Shown: positions 47,783 to 59,720, counted from the first letter of the stretch. The stretch: 64,000 bases of DNA from Henckelia pumila (GCF_033568475.1 NW_027331831.1:7688001-7752000), one strand, 5' to 3'. Notes: a model not told the origin generated them from the letters alone. Numbers and translations are program-made.

Positions 47783-47876
47783 TGCAAGACTAAAACTGAA
47801 ATGTGAATACATAGAGGACCAAAATCGCAAAGTGGCAAACATGCAAGACTAAATTTGTAATTTTCCCTATAAATTA

Positions 47877-48317
47877 ATTTTGTTAAAATTTCTGTTCACC
47901 CTTATTCATCCAGGCAATAATATTTTTTAAATACACATAAATATTCACCATTTGAAATTTATAATCTAATATCATGAATTCATGTAAAGTTAAAATCATA
48001 ACGTATATATCTATTCTATATTTTGAATTTTAAATATTGTTCTTTTAATTTTACTTATTTTTGTGTGTTTTATTTATTTTGTGTATTTCTATGAGTGATG
48101 AATTTTTCGACTTGAAGATAATAGATGGAAATATATAAAAATGAATGGTACCAATAAGTCGGCAAGTCTATGCTCACACCGAGTCAATAGGAAAATAAAA
48201 ATGTTACATTGGAAATTATACTGGGTATGTTGTATTTCATTTATCCGGAAAAATAAGGATCGTTACTACATATTTTTTTTTAAAAAAAAAATCGTTACTA
48301 CACACTCGTTGTTAATG
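47877..48317. other. intergenic
   Basis: No gene was recognised. Confidence 0.5.
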
Positions 48318-48336
48318 AAAGAAAATGTTACTTGTA

Positions 48337-48553
48337 GCCCCTAAGGGGTGTCCAAGTTGGTGGAGTAGGTGAACTCTTGGCCAGAGGTCAAGAGTTCGAT
48401 TCCTCCTACCAACACCTTCTTGGACTAACCTGTCACACAGGGCTTGCCTAGTATGGTTTACCTGACTAACGTAGTTTGCATGCTATTGCGTTAGTCCGGG
48501 AGTTTACCTAGTGCGCACCGAAAGTAGCGGCTGCGAGTTCCCACGTCACAAAA
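48337..48553 (+). repeat. full-length tRNA-derived SINE with 19-bp target duplication
   Basis: AAAGAAAATGTTACTTGTA is exactly duplicated at 48318-48336 and 48554-48572. The head contains an A-box-like GTTGGTGGAGTAGG and a B-box AGAGTTCGATTCC, the internal polymerase III promoter of tRNA-type SINEs. The body ends CGAGTTCCCACGTCACAAAA. The exact duplication and intact boxes make it the youngest copy here; relatives lie at 7448, 8058, 15116, 36456 and 36605. Confidence 0.93.
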
Positions 48554-48967
48554 AAAGAAAATGTTACTTGTATTGAGTTGTACATGAAGTGTAATACTTT
48601 AGGTTACGCATTCACTTTGTTGTTACAAAATTATCCATGCGCTTTATTTGGAAAAAAAAAATCTTTCAAAGTGCATGTAAGATAATTATGTAATTTCAGA
48701 TCCGACAAATATGTAATTTTATGTGTACGTGATGAAATAAAGGTTTTTTTTCTATATGTTGTACAAGTAATTATCCTTTGTCTATAGTATGGCAAAACAA
48801 AGAAAATTATAATCATATGAGTTGAATCGAGATAGTATGAAAAATAACTTATTCATATTCAAAATTATTGAATTTGAGCCAATAAATTGATATTGTTAAT
48901 AATTTAACATTCAATAAATGAATCATATCCACAAGTAAAAAATATTTCAATCTAATATAATAACATA

Positions 48968-49353
48968 AGGTACTGTTTGGTACAAGTACAATTAGTATTT
49001 GTACAACTTATCCTATCCAATCTCACGTTCTTCTCGTCATATTATTTATCTATATATTAATTATTTATTTACATCAATCAAATCATTAATAATTTATCTT
49101 ACATCAATCAAATCATTGTATTTAAATTACTATATTATCCTTATAAATAATATTATTCATATTTTATTTATTCTTAAAAGAACAAAATGGTAATTTATAT
49201 TTTTAATATAAAATTCAATCAATCAAATCAAATAAAGTATAATCTATCAATCAAATCAAATACTAAATTAACTATCATTTTTTATTTATTTTATATTACA
49301 TTATATTACTTATCCAAGCATTATTTATCCTATCCTCGAACCAAACGGTACCT
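48968..49353. mobile_element. 386-bp MITE with TA duplication
   Basis: AGGTACTGTTTGGT at the left and ACCAAACGGTACCT at the right are inverted repeats with one mismatch, each flanked by TA (48966-48967 and 49354-49355). The interior is repetitive (ATCAATCAAATCA). Confidence 0.78.
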
Positions 49354-49355
49354 TA

Positions 49356-51620
49356 TTTTTTATTGTATTTAAATTTCACAAGTAAAAAAATCACAGAGTT
49401 ACTAAAAATGCAATTAAATCAAGTGCAAATATTAGGTCATTGGAATCACGTAAATCAAGATAATGAGTGACATTTTTTCATTGTTGATTTTTTTTTCATG
49501 ATCTGCAAATATAATGTTAAATACGGATCATTTTAACATACCTTTACAGACATTATCCTCATGATAGATCTAAGGATGATAATTTATCAATACATGCGGG
49601 ATCCACTAAAAATAATGAACCACACATTTATTAATAAATATCAACCGTTAGATACATGTCAAGACAGTATTTGTATAGGTAGGATCTCACTTACAAACTA
49701 TTCGAATTCCCCTAAAGGTCAATACGATAAATGAAAAACTAAAATAGTGATTACACTTGTTTCAGCCGTCTAAAAACAATATCATCGCTCTATTAGAATA
49801 TAAATTTATTTTATCATATTTTCATCAATATATTATTATTTTTGTATAATTTGAGTTAATAATCTTTTATCATAATATAATTGTAAATAAATATTATGTA
49901 TTTAAAATTCATAAATAAATAATCATGAAATTAAAATTATGTACTTGATTGATTTTTAACAATAGTAGTTGGACTTAAAAAGAAATATAGGTTAAGGGTG
50001 AGCCTGACTTTTTAATTTGATCATAAACCAATTAAGCTATTTACAAATAATAGTTCATGCACAAATTTATCAATAATTAATATATCAAAATAAATTTTAC
50101 TCATTATTTCTGAAAAATTATGCATTGAGAACAATTCCTTAAAATAATATTTTTATGAAATTTTTATAAAAATTTTATTCGAACACACATATTTTTTCAC
50201 AAATAAAACATTGAAAATGTTTTAAAATTAAAAATATATATTTGCCTCCGAAAGTGCAAAAGACTTTAATATCATTACGAGCCTTTGTGATGATTCAGTC
50301 TATCTTCAGAATCTCCAAGCTAAGGAACCATATACAAGTTGCAGAGCATTCACGGGTTCATAAAATTAGTGTACGCAGTTTCAATTGAATATTATATACT
50401 ATATATTATAGTAATTAATGGTGAAATATATTGCCAGTAACTCACACACAAGCTGCCATTCAATTCTCGCATATATTGGTCCCGACCCATTCAGCATTTA
50501 TGTATATATGATCGAAATGTCCCATGCACTCCCACTAGGTGCATTGCCAGCCGTCAGATGCAAATTACGTACCAATTAGTCCCTTTCACACAAAATTTTA
50601 TCAAGGAATATTTTATTTTTGAAACAAATTGGAAAAAATATTATATATGCTTTTTACTTAAAATCACATATATGTATATGTGTTTGTATGTATATTGATT
50701 TAATGATTTCATGCAAGAATTTCGTGACATGTATGTTTGGCATGGACCACACACTCCTTGAGCGGCAAAACTTAGAAATTGTTCATCATTTTCGAGGAAG
50801 CTAGAGAACTAAAGTCAAGATTTTCTTTCTTCCTTTGCATAAATTAAATTAAGTTTGATGATGGAAAAGGATCGGATAGTAAATAATTAGCCAGAGACAT
50901 AATTATTATAATTAGGGTAAACTTTCGAAACAATATTATAATTAATTAATTACTAGGACTAGGCCATGTAATCATCTCAAACGGTATTGTGGAAAATACA
51001 AATATATATTGGGTTACTAATTAATATTTTTGGCTTTTAAAATAATTTCAACTTCTCCGTCCAAAAGAACCATGCCTCCTTCATTTCCACTGACACAAAA
51101 CTTTATTTATTTATTTATTTATTCTTGAACTAATTATTTTATTTAAAACAGATTAAATTATTAAAAAACAAAATATAATTGTTCACTCTAAAACTTTGGT
51201 CAAACGTGGTGTTTTTGACTCGACAATTAATCTCATTGCCTTGATCTCGAGGAGTCCAAAATGGCTTTTTATTGAATTCATTTTCAAAATGGTCGTCTGC
51301 TAAGAAACAAAAGCATGCGTGTCCCTCGTTTCTCAACACCAATAACAAATGTACGTACGTACTTTTACGAAGATATAATAATATTAATTCAGGTGTATAT
51401 TTTTTTTGACGTATAAAATAAAATAATTTTGTCATGTAAGAACGAACATATGCTATACGTTTTGCTAATTAATTGCTTGTGGCATTGTTGGTCTCCCCAG
51501 TCCTCATCCATATGCCTATATATACGCTGGAATTTGTTACATAAAAAAAAGTCGCTTTTGTTTTCAGAGCATTTTGACGTTCTAACGGAGAAGTGAACAA
51601 TTGACCGCCTAACTAAAATA
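49356..51620. other. intergenic
   Basis: No gene was recognised over 2.2 kb. It includes an (ATTT)n run near 51103-51123. Confidence 0.5.
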
Positions 51621-51635
51621 GTATTATATTATATA

Positions 51636-51869
51636 CTTCCTTCGTCTCAATTATATAATTCACGTTTTTTTTTATTTGTTTCAAATATATAGTCATATAC
51701 CATATTTAATAATATTTTTTTACACTCCTTTACTAATATACCCCTATTAACTACACCTTTGAAAATTGTGCAATCATTTTTTAATACATTAAATAGGAAT
51801 AAAATATGAAGTTGATATAAAATTTACTTTACCAATAAGTTTTTCTTAATCTGTGTGAGACGGAGGGAG
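51636..51869. mobile_element. Stowaway-like MITE
   Basis: The left CTTCCTTCGTCTCAATTAT and right TGTGAGACGGAGGGAG match the Stowaway terminal consensus (CTCCCTCCGTC) and are flanked by TA. The surrounding TATTATATTATATA is present on both sides. Confidence 0.85.
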
Positions 51870-51941
51870 TATTATATTATATAGACTCAAATTGCTAGAT
51901 AATTACTAGTAGGTCTCCGTTGGTTTAGTCATCCAAAAAAA

Positions 51942-53038
51942 GGATAATGCTATGTGTACATAGAGTTGTACATAGAGAGTTACACGTCCTATAAATTAGA
52001 AAAGTATATCAAATTTTTTTTTAAAATATCTTTATTTTCAATAGTTTGTCTTGCTCAAAAAAACTTTTAACGAAAATATTATTATTTTTTATTTTATTAT
52101 TTATTGTGCAGTTTTAGGGGGTGTCAAAATTGAACCCGACCCGAGCTGACCAGAAAATTATCGGATTAAGGTTTTGAGGTTTTGGGATTCGGGTTGACCT
52201 AAAATATTTGATTTTTTTTATTTTTAACAAAATAATTAAATACACATAATAATAATAATCAATATATTTTAATTTAAATACATAATAACAAAATCTCACT
52301 TATATAGTTTTATATAATTTAAATTGAAAGTTTAATTGTACGAAATTTAAAATATACTTACTACACAAAATAAAATTTATTTTTAAAAATCAATGTTTTA
52401 AAAATAATTATTACATGTGGAAAATCTATGATAAAATATACAATAAATTTTTTTCAAAAATATAATATATAAAAATATAGTAAATATTTCTTAATTAATC
52501 TATAGTAAGTACAAAAACTTTTTAAAAATTTCTCAAACCAAACCCGAATAAATCAATAGCGACCGACCCGAACTCGACTAACTCGATCAACCCAAACCTA
52601 CATGATTTGAGTTTGATTTTGTTTTTTTTAACAAAATATTAACTATTACACATAATAATAATAATAAATATATTTTAATTTAAATACATAATAATAAAAT
52701 CTCGTTTATATATGATTTAAATTTAAAAGTTAATTAAAAATTATAAAATATATTTATTAAAAAAAATAAACAATTATTATTTTTGTTGAACTTAGTAAAA
52801 AATTATATATATTTTCATAATTACTTTTTAAAATTTTATAAAATAATTATTTTTGTTAAACTCGGTAAATTAATTCTAAAAGTAAGTAATAGAATAAAAA
52901 TAATAATATTTTAGAGAAATGTTTTTAGAGTAAAACAAAAAATTATAGGTCGAAGAAAAAAAAAATTTAAGATATTTTCCTAATTTAATTGACGTGTAAC
53001 CCTCTATGTACAATTCTATATACACATAGCATTGTCCC
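51942..53038. mobile_element. 1.1-kb TIR element with ~60-bp inverted ends
   Basis: GGATAATGCTATGTGTACAT ... GAGAGTTACACGTC at the left and GACGTGTAACCCTCTATGTA ... ACATAGCATTGTCC at the right are inverted repeats. The interior is A/T-rich with no transposase. A GC-richer relic (52115 on, TAGGGGGTGTCAAAA, AACCCGACC; and 52545-52610, CCGACCCGAACTCGAC) looks like a hAT-type MITE inserted inside. Confidence 0.75.
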
Positions 53039-53039
53039 C

Positions 53040-53397
53040 AAAAAAATTATACAGAATTGCACTACAATCATCATCATAGTATAAAATTTAAAACCCACCA
53101 ACCCTACATATATCCTTGGTCCCTAAGCAATGCTTTTAGTTAACCCTTTATGTAAAGTGTCACTTTAATAATTATTGCATCATACTCGACTGATGAAGAA
53201 GTGGGAACCAAAAAAGGCCTACATTTCCATATATTCAGATGCACCGAAATAAACAAATGACACCCAATAAAGAGAAAGGAACCATAAAATATACGTACGT
53301 TGGAATACGAATTTTGACCATTTTCTTTATGTTTCTTGTTTCAATTTCAAAAAAATACGGTAAAGTTTCCAAGTAACCATTGGTTTTCACTTTTCCC
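53040..53397. other. 3' flank of the minus-strand conserved gene
   Basis: No independent gene was recognised. It probably includes the 3' untranslated region of the gene at 53398-54144. Confidence 0.45.
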
Positions 53398-54144
53398 TCA
53401 CACATTTGGACTCCAGAGACTCCACAAACGTGAGTTGAATATACCCATGACGTCCGGCAGCACCTTCCTCGCCAAGCCCTTGTGGCTGTGCACGGCCACC
53501 GCAGGAGCCGCCGCCACGTCACCACCCATCTCCGCCTCGTCTACCCCTCCTCCCACTTCGTCAACCTCAGCCGTCACCCCACTCGCCGGCGGGTCAAGAA
53601 CAAGAATTTCTTGATTTTCCGGCAGCAAAACGACCGCCGGGATTTCAAGAACTCCACCGACGACGCTCGTTCTCTCGCTTTTCCGGCGGCCCGTTTTCTC
53701 CTTTCTCTTGCTCTTTCCGTTTCCACCGTTCATCGGCACCTCGCCATTGTTCAGATGATCCTCGAACTCCTCAATCGCCTGGTGAATCAGCTCACGGTTA
53801 GGTGAAGAATCCCACCTGAACCAAAAACTCGTGTAACAATAAAAGCACTCACAATCGAACAAAGCGGGCGATTTATGCCCGTGCCGAGTGACAAAAGACT
53901 GCTTTTTGGAACTCGTTTTCTTCTCCTCGTCGTGAATAAATGAAGGGTTGTTGGTGGATTTAAGAGATCTTGTAATCATGTATGCAAGAACTTCACGGTC
54001 ATCGAGAGAGAGAACTGACACCAGAGTAAAAATGGCGGCCGGTAAAAGTCTCAGCACGGGAAAATCATATTTGTTTGGAATATGAGACGAAGAAGAAGAC
54101 GAGGAAATAAAGGGGTGAACTTTGCCTTTGTTTCTCACCTTCAT
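53398..54144 (-). CDS. conserved plant protein of unknown function, Cys/Trp-rich motif
   Basis: The intronless frame encodes 248 residues. I cannot name a function. An N-terminal hydrophobic stretch VLRLLPAAIFTLVSVLSLDD (about residues 29-48) leads into REVLAYMITRS. A central signature DCECFYCYTSFWFRWDSSPN (about 96-115) has three cysteines and three Trp/Tyr-rich positions, followed by RELIHQAIEEFEDHL. The C-terminal part is a low-complexity charged and Gly/Val-rich tail. The spacing C-x-C-x2-C could bind metal, but no family is certain. I recall similar uncharacterised plant proteins with the WDSSPNRxLIHxxI(D/E)xFE motif. The coding sequence is far more GC-rich than its surroundings. A TATA-like element and a telo-box lie about 100 bp upstream. 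The start is the first ATG. Confidence 0.85.
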   Translation of the reverse strand: MKVRNKGKVHPFISSSSSSSHIPNKYDFPVLRLLPAAIFTLVSVLSLDDREVLAYMITRSLKSTNNPSFIHDEEKKTSSKKQSFVTRHGHKSPALFDCECFYCYTSFWFRWDSSPNRELIHQAIEEFEDHLNNGEVPMNGGNGKSKRKEKTGRRKSERTSVVGGVLEIPAVVLLPENQEILVLDPPASGVTAEVDEVGGGVDEAEMGGDVAAAPAVAVHSHKGLARKVLPDVMGIFNSRLWSLWSPNV

Positions 54145-54231
54145 GCTTTGTTTTGAAGAGAAGATGAAAAAGGAAAATGTGAGATTTGTGAAGGAATTGC
54201 AGCTTTGATAATGGGGAGTGTAGAGGAATTT

Positions 54232-54250
54232 TTAGGGTTTTCTTATATAT
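54232..54250 (-). promoter_or_regulatory. TATA element and telo-box of the conserved gene
   Basis: The minus strand reads TTATATATAAGAAAACCCTAA: a TATA box directly followed by AAACCCTAA, the telo-box found near the start of many plant housekeeping and translation-related genes. The ATG is about 90 bp downstream. Confidence 0.55.
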
Positions 54251-55826
54251 AAATTTATATTATATTATTTTATTTTATAGTAATAAATGTGAGAGGGAAC
54301 GGTAATTATCTGGACGGGGGATTGGTCACAACTTGCAAATATATTAGTTGCCCTGTCCAAAGTCGGTCCAATTCCAGTATAAAAGTAATTATCACATATA
54401 TTCTCAAAAAAAGTAATTATCACATTAAAAAGTAATAATATTTTGTAATCACAATTTTTTTTTAAAATTTATGGAAAATGTTAAAGTTTTAATTAAACTA
54501 CCTCAATTAATTAGTAAATATAGGCATCTAAAAACCTTGAGACTTGAGTATAAATAAATATATGATTAAATTTAAAAATATAGATAAATATATGATTGGA
54601 ATATTTAAAAGAAATGTTATCTTTGGAAAATAAATAATTTTTTAACAATAAAGTTATTTTTTTGAGCAAATCAACAAATTTATTAACAAGATTATGATTG
54701 TAAAATAAGACTTCATCAAATTAATTAAAATTTAGTTACGATAGAGTCCCACCAAATAAGTAAGTTGAGTTGATAATTTCTCAACCTGTTTTGATCTAAT
54801 CTCGAACTTCGGAATCAACTGGTGGGTTGTGACAACTTGCAGGCCAAGCCGCTCCAACCAACCTAAATAATAAAAGTATCTAGGCAGTTTGGGCTCCCAT
54901 AAAAAATGTAGGTTGGTTCGAAATGATAGACTGCTGGTCTACTTGTGCTGCTAACTTTTGAGTCTTGACAGCTTTACTTGTGGTTTACATCTCGGTCTTT
55001 AATTGATAAGTTTGGGCTCCTGTAACTTTCATACTAGTGGGCCTATCTCCGTACATAATTCACTAACGGTCTCTGAAAGCCCAACCGTGAAATGATCCAC
55101 CGACAGAATGCCCTCAATCCACGAGTATTAGGCAAGGACCACGAAACCATCCGGCCGCCGCCCCCGTATGTCTATATAACATAAAAAAACTCTCTCATTT
55201 ATTTAAATTATATACGTCAAGAAATTAGATTTAAATCTAACTCAACCACAAAAGTTAGCTACGAGAAAAAATCTTGTCCTTTTCTATATAAGTAACTCTC
55301 ACTCCTAGAATTTGAATTTTTTTTCCGGAGTTCAAACATTATACAACATACATCCTCTCAATCACAACTGTTTCACTTTCAACTTTATCATAATTATACG
55401 CTTACGTCGTTGGTAGCTAAAATATGATAATCTTGTGCAACATTCATCCATTGTTGGATCAATTGAACTTTGTTGTATTCAGGTCTAGTGAACTGTTGAT
55501 TATAAATTTAATCCCAAATAAGCTGGAAAATTATTTACAACATAAGGGTTGACAGGAAATTTCCACGCACGATTGAAATTTTACAGAGTTAGCTTTGCTT
55601 GGCGCAGTATGAAAACCTAACCTATATATACTACATGAGATAAAATAAAATGCATTAATTACTATTAAATGATCGATGTGTGTGTATGTAGAATTCTAAT
55701 GAATATACATATTTTTTACCCTAATATTTGTATAACATGAATATATATCTCAACGAATATAGGTGGGTGAAATAAATATGAACGATAGATTTGAAAATTT
55801 AAGAAGTCATCAACAACAACAACAAA

Positions 55827-55905
<79 letters not shown>
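55827..55905. repeat. (ATT)n microsatellite
   Basis: About 26 uninterrupted units. Confidence 0.97.
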
Positions 55906-55906
<1 letters not shown>

Positions 55907-57499
55907 TGTTTTTTTTTGTTTTTTTTTTGTTTTGTTTTTTTGGTCGTGGGGAGCTTGTGTTATATAGTAACAACTCAAATTTTAATTAGTATTGGGCAAA
56001 ACTTTGATGGGAGTCCTTCATGGAACCTTCATTTGTGCTTTTGGAATTTCAGCCTTCTTTTTTCTGTGGGCGCCTCATGCATAAGTGATATTCCTTTTTT
56101 CTTTTTCTTTTTCATTTTTTTAAAAAAAAAACTAAAACTACTTTGTATAATCGACTTTTGTTCAACATACTTGATTTTTTTAAGGGTTATTGGATTCAGT
56201 CTACAGGTCTAAACATAATTATGATTCAATACTCGTGTCAGTAAAACTTAGTAATTTACTTAACTCCCTATCTAACATTTTTTTCCGTTTCAACTATGAA
56301 CTTAAAAATCCAAAAATTATAATACACATACTCAATCAAAGTTGATTGATACTTAATTTAAATCACTTTGGTAGCTGAAATGCATATATTTGCACCATAT
56401 TTTCAACTATGTTTACTTTATTGACCCAAAGAAATTGTTATCATACTTAAAAGTTATAATTATAGATATCTAATTCAATTCAGTTGATACTTAAAACTGG
56501 TATAGTTGTGTTATATTTTCAACAATATGTACCTATATTTATTATGTTAGTTTTTTTTTCTTACATATCATGATGTACATAATATATATACTCAATTAAA
56601 ATTTATTAATACCCGAAACTCGTAATAAAATTTTGTGACATAAATTCAATGAAACATATCTATTTGGTTCCAAAAACTGTATGCGAGGCTGAAATGATAA
56701 AAACATATGTGATAGGAGAACATAAATTAATTTTTCTGGGGCAGAGACTGAATCTTAAATTATATTTATGTCTAGTGACTGATTTTTTCAGTTACCTTTT
56801 TATTAAATGCTAGCTATAGCTATCACAGTACTAATGTTGTTTTGTTTCACAATTAATCACAATTGTAATGAAATTTTGGAAGATGTCTATACATATGTTA
56901 CATAAATATAATTTTATAATTATTTTTATCGGGAAGAAAATAGCCCCATTTTCTGAGTAATTTTCATCACTCACCAAATTACGTACCAACAATTCCAATA
57001 TTTTTTATAATTACCTTATAAGATTGGGGTGTAGTTGTAATATACGTACAATACTGCTCGATCGTTTTTCTTCTACGAAAAGATCACGGAAGGTGACCAT
57101 AAGTCCATAATAATGGACATATATGTTAATTAAACTAAAGATACGTACGTGCCGAGAATCAGTGAATCGCTATGTTTTTAAAATGTGATGAATATCTGTA
57201 TTGGTTCAACTTTATTTTGACAGTGATGCTAAAGGAAACCGTTTATATATCTCAAGGAATATTTACAATCTTTTCCAAAATTTGAAAGTCGAGTTACTAA
57301 ATTATTGAAAATTATTGCTACTGCCCACAACTAAAATCAGCATTTTACGTATCTCCGCCCCGACCAAACCCATGATAAAATATTACATTTTTACGTTAAA
57401 ACTATTATCTTTTCATTGTTGATATATATGCACGGGCCACCGAGTTAACCCCTTTCACTGATTAGTCAGAACATTTCACAAGAAATTTACTCTTATGTG

Positions 57500-57501
<2 letters not shown>

Positions 57502-57550
<49 letters not shown>
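57502..57550. repeat. (AT)n microsatellite
   Basis: About 24 units, 430 bp upstream of the DUF4408 gene. Confidence 0.96.
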
Positions 57551-57552
<2 letters not shown>

Positions 57553-57887
57553 AACTATTGTGTCTCTCTTTGGGTTGAGCCCTTGCAAGTATTATTTGAA
57601 TCAGACTCATCTCACTTATAACTTGAATATGTTAAAATATGTTGTAATATCATTTTCTTTTCTTTTTTTTTTTGGAACACACAAAAGATAGAGATACCAA
57701 GAAGTAGCCTTGAATATAGAGAGCATACTTCCCACATTGTCATTGCGGCATGCTTAATTAATTAATCACAATGCTTTATAAAAATTTAGGCCTTAGTCTG
57801 TGTCAACTTTTTTAAAAGTAGCTAGTTGAAAAGAAGCATGTGCCGAATTAATCAAACCATAATATCCCACTTTCCATGCACTCTCAC

Positions 57888-57895
57888 TATATAAA
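57888..57895 (+). promoter_or_regulatory. TATA box of the DUF4408 gene
   Basis: TATATAAA stands 84 bp before the ATG at 57979, after a CACTCTCACTA stretch. It is a canonical plant core promoter. Confidence 0.75.
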
Positions 57896-57978
57896 GACCT
57901 GCCCTTTGTTGTGTGAAATGCATGAGAAAGTCTGATCATTCTCCAAAAACCAAACAAAATAATTAAACTTTTTCATCA

Positions 57979-58572
57979 ATGGAAAATTCGATCGAAGCCA
58001 TGAAAAGTTACAAGAGGGCTCAGTTTCTTTACAATCTTGTTCTCTATTCTCTCACCACTTTGATCACTTTCTTGTTTGTTTCATACCCCTTTTGGTTACC
58101 CTTCACGAATCACTTCTTCTTGGTTTCTCTTCCGGAGACTCTTTCGTCTTTCTTCGACGCCAAATGCTTCTTTGTTTTGGGAAACATCATTGTTTTCATC
58201 CTCGTCAGGGAATCAAAGGTAGCAAGTACTACTCGATCATCCAAGTTTATATCGACAGATGTTTACGATGAATATGTTGTAAGAAGCAAGAGTTTTCGCG
58301 AGGTGATTAAATCCGAAACCATTGGCGATATTGATCAAAGATTGAATATTGATCAGGAGATAAGGATTGAAAATGATAGAAACAAAGAAGAGAAGTTCAT
58401 GAGGGTTTGCGAGATTACTAAGGATGAAAAGATTGTGAAAAGGATGAGAAAAGTTAATGTTGGGGGGACAAAAGTGGAGGATCTTACAAAAATTCCCAAG
58501 GAGGAGCTAAACAAAAGAGTGGAGGCTTTTATTGAAAGAGTTAACAGACAAAGGTCGCTCGAAAACTACTAG
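57979..58572 (+). CDS. DUF4408/DUF761 plant membrane protein
   Basis: The intronless frame encodes 197 residues. The N-terminus has two hydrophobic segments (about residues 15-38 and 62-77) separated by a loop with FWLPFTNHFFLVSLP; this is the arrangement of the plant DUF4408 domain. The middle is charged and variable. The C-terminus LTKIPKEELNKRVEAFIERV (about 168-187) matches the DUF761 motif, in which a VE.FI..V.RQ helix recurs. The pairing of DUF4408 and DUF761 is a known plant architecture of undetermined function; some members respond to stress. The protein is probably anchored in a membrane with its C-terminal helix in the cytosol. ATG 57979 is preceded by a purine-rich leader and a good TATA box. 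No defects are visible. Confidence 0.9.
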   Translation: MENSIEAMKSYKRAQFLYNLVLYSLTTLITFLFVSYPFWLPFTNHFFLVSLPETLSSFFDAKCFFVLGNIIVFILVRESKVASTTRSSKFISTDVYDEYVVRSKSFREVIKSETIGDIDQRLNIDQEIRIENDRNKEEKFMRVCEITKDEKIVKRMRKVNVGGTKVEDLTKIPKEELNKRVEAFIERVNRQRSLENY

Positions 58573-58821
58573 AATTAATTAAATACATATATATGCACAT
58601 GATATATATATGTTCGGATTAATTTACTTTGCCAACACTAAATTCATAACAGATAAAACAGTTTTGGTCCACTGATATATATTATTATTCATGCGTTTAG
58701 AATTTACATCAGTTGATGATCCACATCCGATTCGATTTTTTTTTTTTAGAATGAACCAAATCCTTCATTATAACACATTCAACACATTCAACAAGTCTAA
58801 TGATACAATATCCTTCGAGTG

Positions 58822-58974
58822 ATGCTACATGTACACGAAAGGTTACACGTTGGGTTATGTTACACTTGACATTGTCCTTGATGTATTTTGGAAAAAAAAA
58901 TTCAAATAAAATGGAGGGATAATTTTGTAATTTTATGTAGAATGTGTAACCTTCTATGTACATGTAGTATTTCC
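58822..58974. mobile_element. 153-bp MITE related to the 51942 element
   Basis: GATGCTACATGTACACGAAA then GGTTACAC at the left, and GTGTAACCTTCTATGTACAT then GTAGTATTTC at the right, are inverted repeats. The motif order (ATGCTA-TGTACA-GGTTACAC) is shared with the ends of 51942-53038. Confidence 0.72.
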
Positions 58975-58975
58975 C

Positions 58976-59720
58976 ATATCCTGAAACCAAGAAGGGAAAC
59001 CACAATTAATCCATTCCAAGTTGGATTTCGAATAAAGATCTTCACGAGCCAATCGATGTCGTTCTATTAGCTGAATTTTTCATATTTTGAATTGATATAA
59101 TTCCCAAAATAATTGTTGAGTGAATTCACATGAACAAGTGTATATAAGTTGAATAGAATCAGATCTTGAAAGCAAAAATACATCATTTTATTTGTTTCTT
59201 TTTCATTTGTATTGCTTTTACTGTTTTACATATATATTATCAATCATTTCATATAAAAAATAAATATCGTTAAGGGCAAAATATAGTATAAATATAATGA
59301 CAACATAAAATAACCATTAAAAATTTGTGTGGGGTCATTGGCTATTTGAGCACAGGCGCACTGCTAATTAATTAATAGGGTACTTTCCTTAGCACAGAAG
59401 CATATTAGCATTTAGTACACCGAACACGATCTTTTTTTTAAAGAAGAAAAAATAAAATCCTGAATAGTATTTTTTTTTTTTAATTTTTATAAACACACAT
59501 TCGTAGATTACAATCAGCCCGTACTTATATGAGTCGGGTGAGTTCACCACCTAAGATCAAGTCTAAAAGAAGATTTTAAGGGGGGAAAAAACAGTCGCAG
59601 GTCCCTATATATGTATATGTTTTCTCCTCTCAACTCTTAAATCTCACTTTTGTCCTCTATCACTACAATAAAAATGCTAATAAGTGATTTAAAAATCGGT
59701 ATCTAACCGAAAATTGAGAC
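58976..59720. other. intergenic
   Basis: No gene was recognised. Confidence 0.5.

Larger units (their letters stand above)
45195..47868. mobile_element. MITE split by a nested copia insertion
   Basis: The termini AGGGAAAATTGCG...CACTTTGCGATTTTAGTCC and GGACCAAAATCGCAAAGTG...AATTTTCCCT are long inverted repeats of the same family as 33614-33913. ATAAATTA is duplicated on each side (45187-45194 and 47869-47876). The MITE proper is 45195-45429 plus 47788-47868; the rest is the inserted copia element and its TGCAA duplication. Confidence 0.88.
54260..57880. other. intergenic with long microsatellites
   Basis: No gene was recognised over 3.6 kb. It includes an (ATT)n run at 55827-55905 and an (AT)n run at 57502-57550. 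Frames crossing the ATT run encode only Leu or Ile runs and are artefacts. Confidence 0.55.

Noticed and set aside
48337-48410. Possible tRNA gene (A-box and B-box present)
   Set aside because: The sequence continues into a SINE body with an A-tail and 19-bp TSD, and I could not form a proper acceptor stem; it is the SINE head.
53482-53805. Plus-strand frames with Pro/Ser-rich translation near 53.5 kb
   Set aside because: They are antisense shadows of the GC-rich conserved gene on the minus strand.
55763-56212. Open frame with a long poly-leucine run
   Set aside because: It is only the (ATT)n microsatellite read in one frame, and the opposite strand gives poly-isoleucine.
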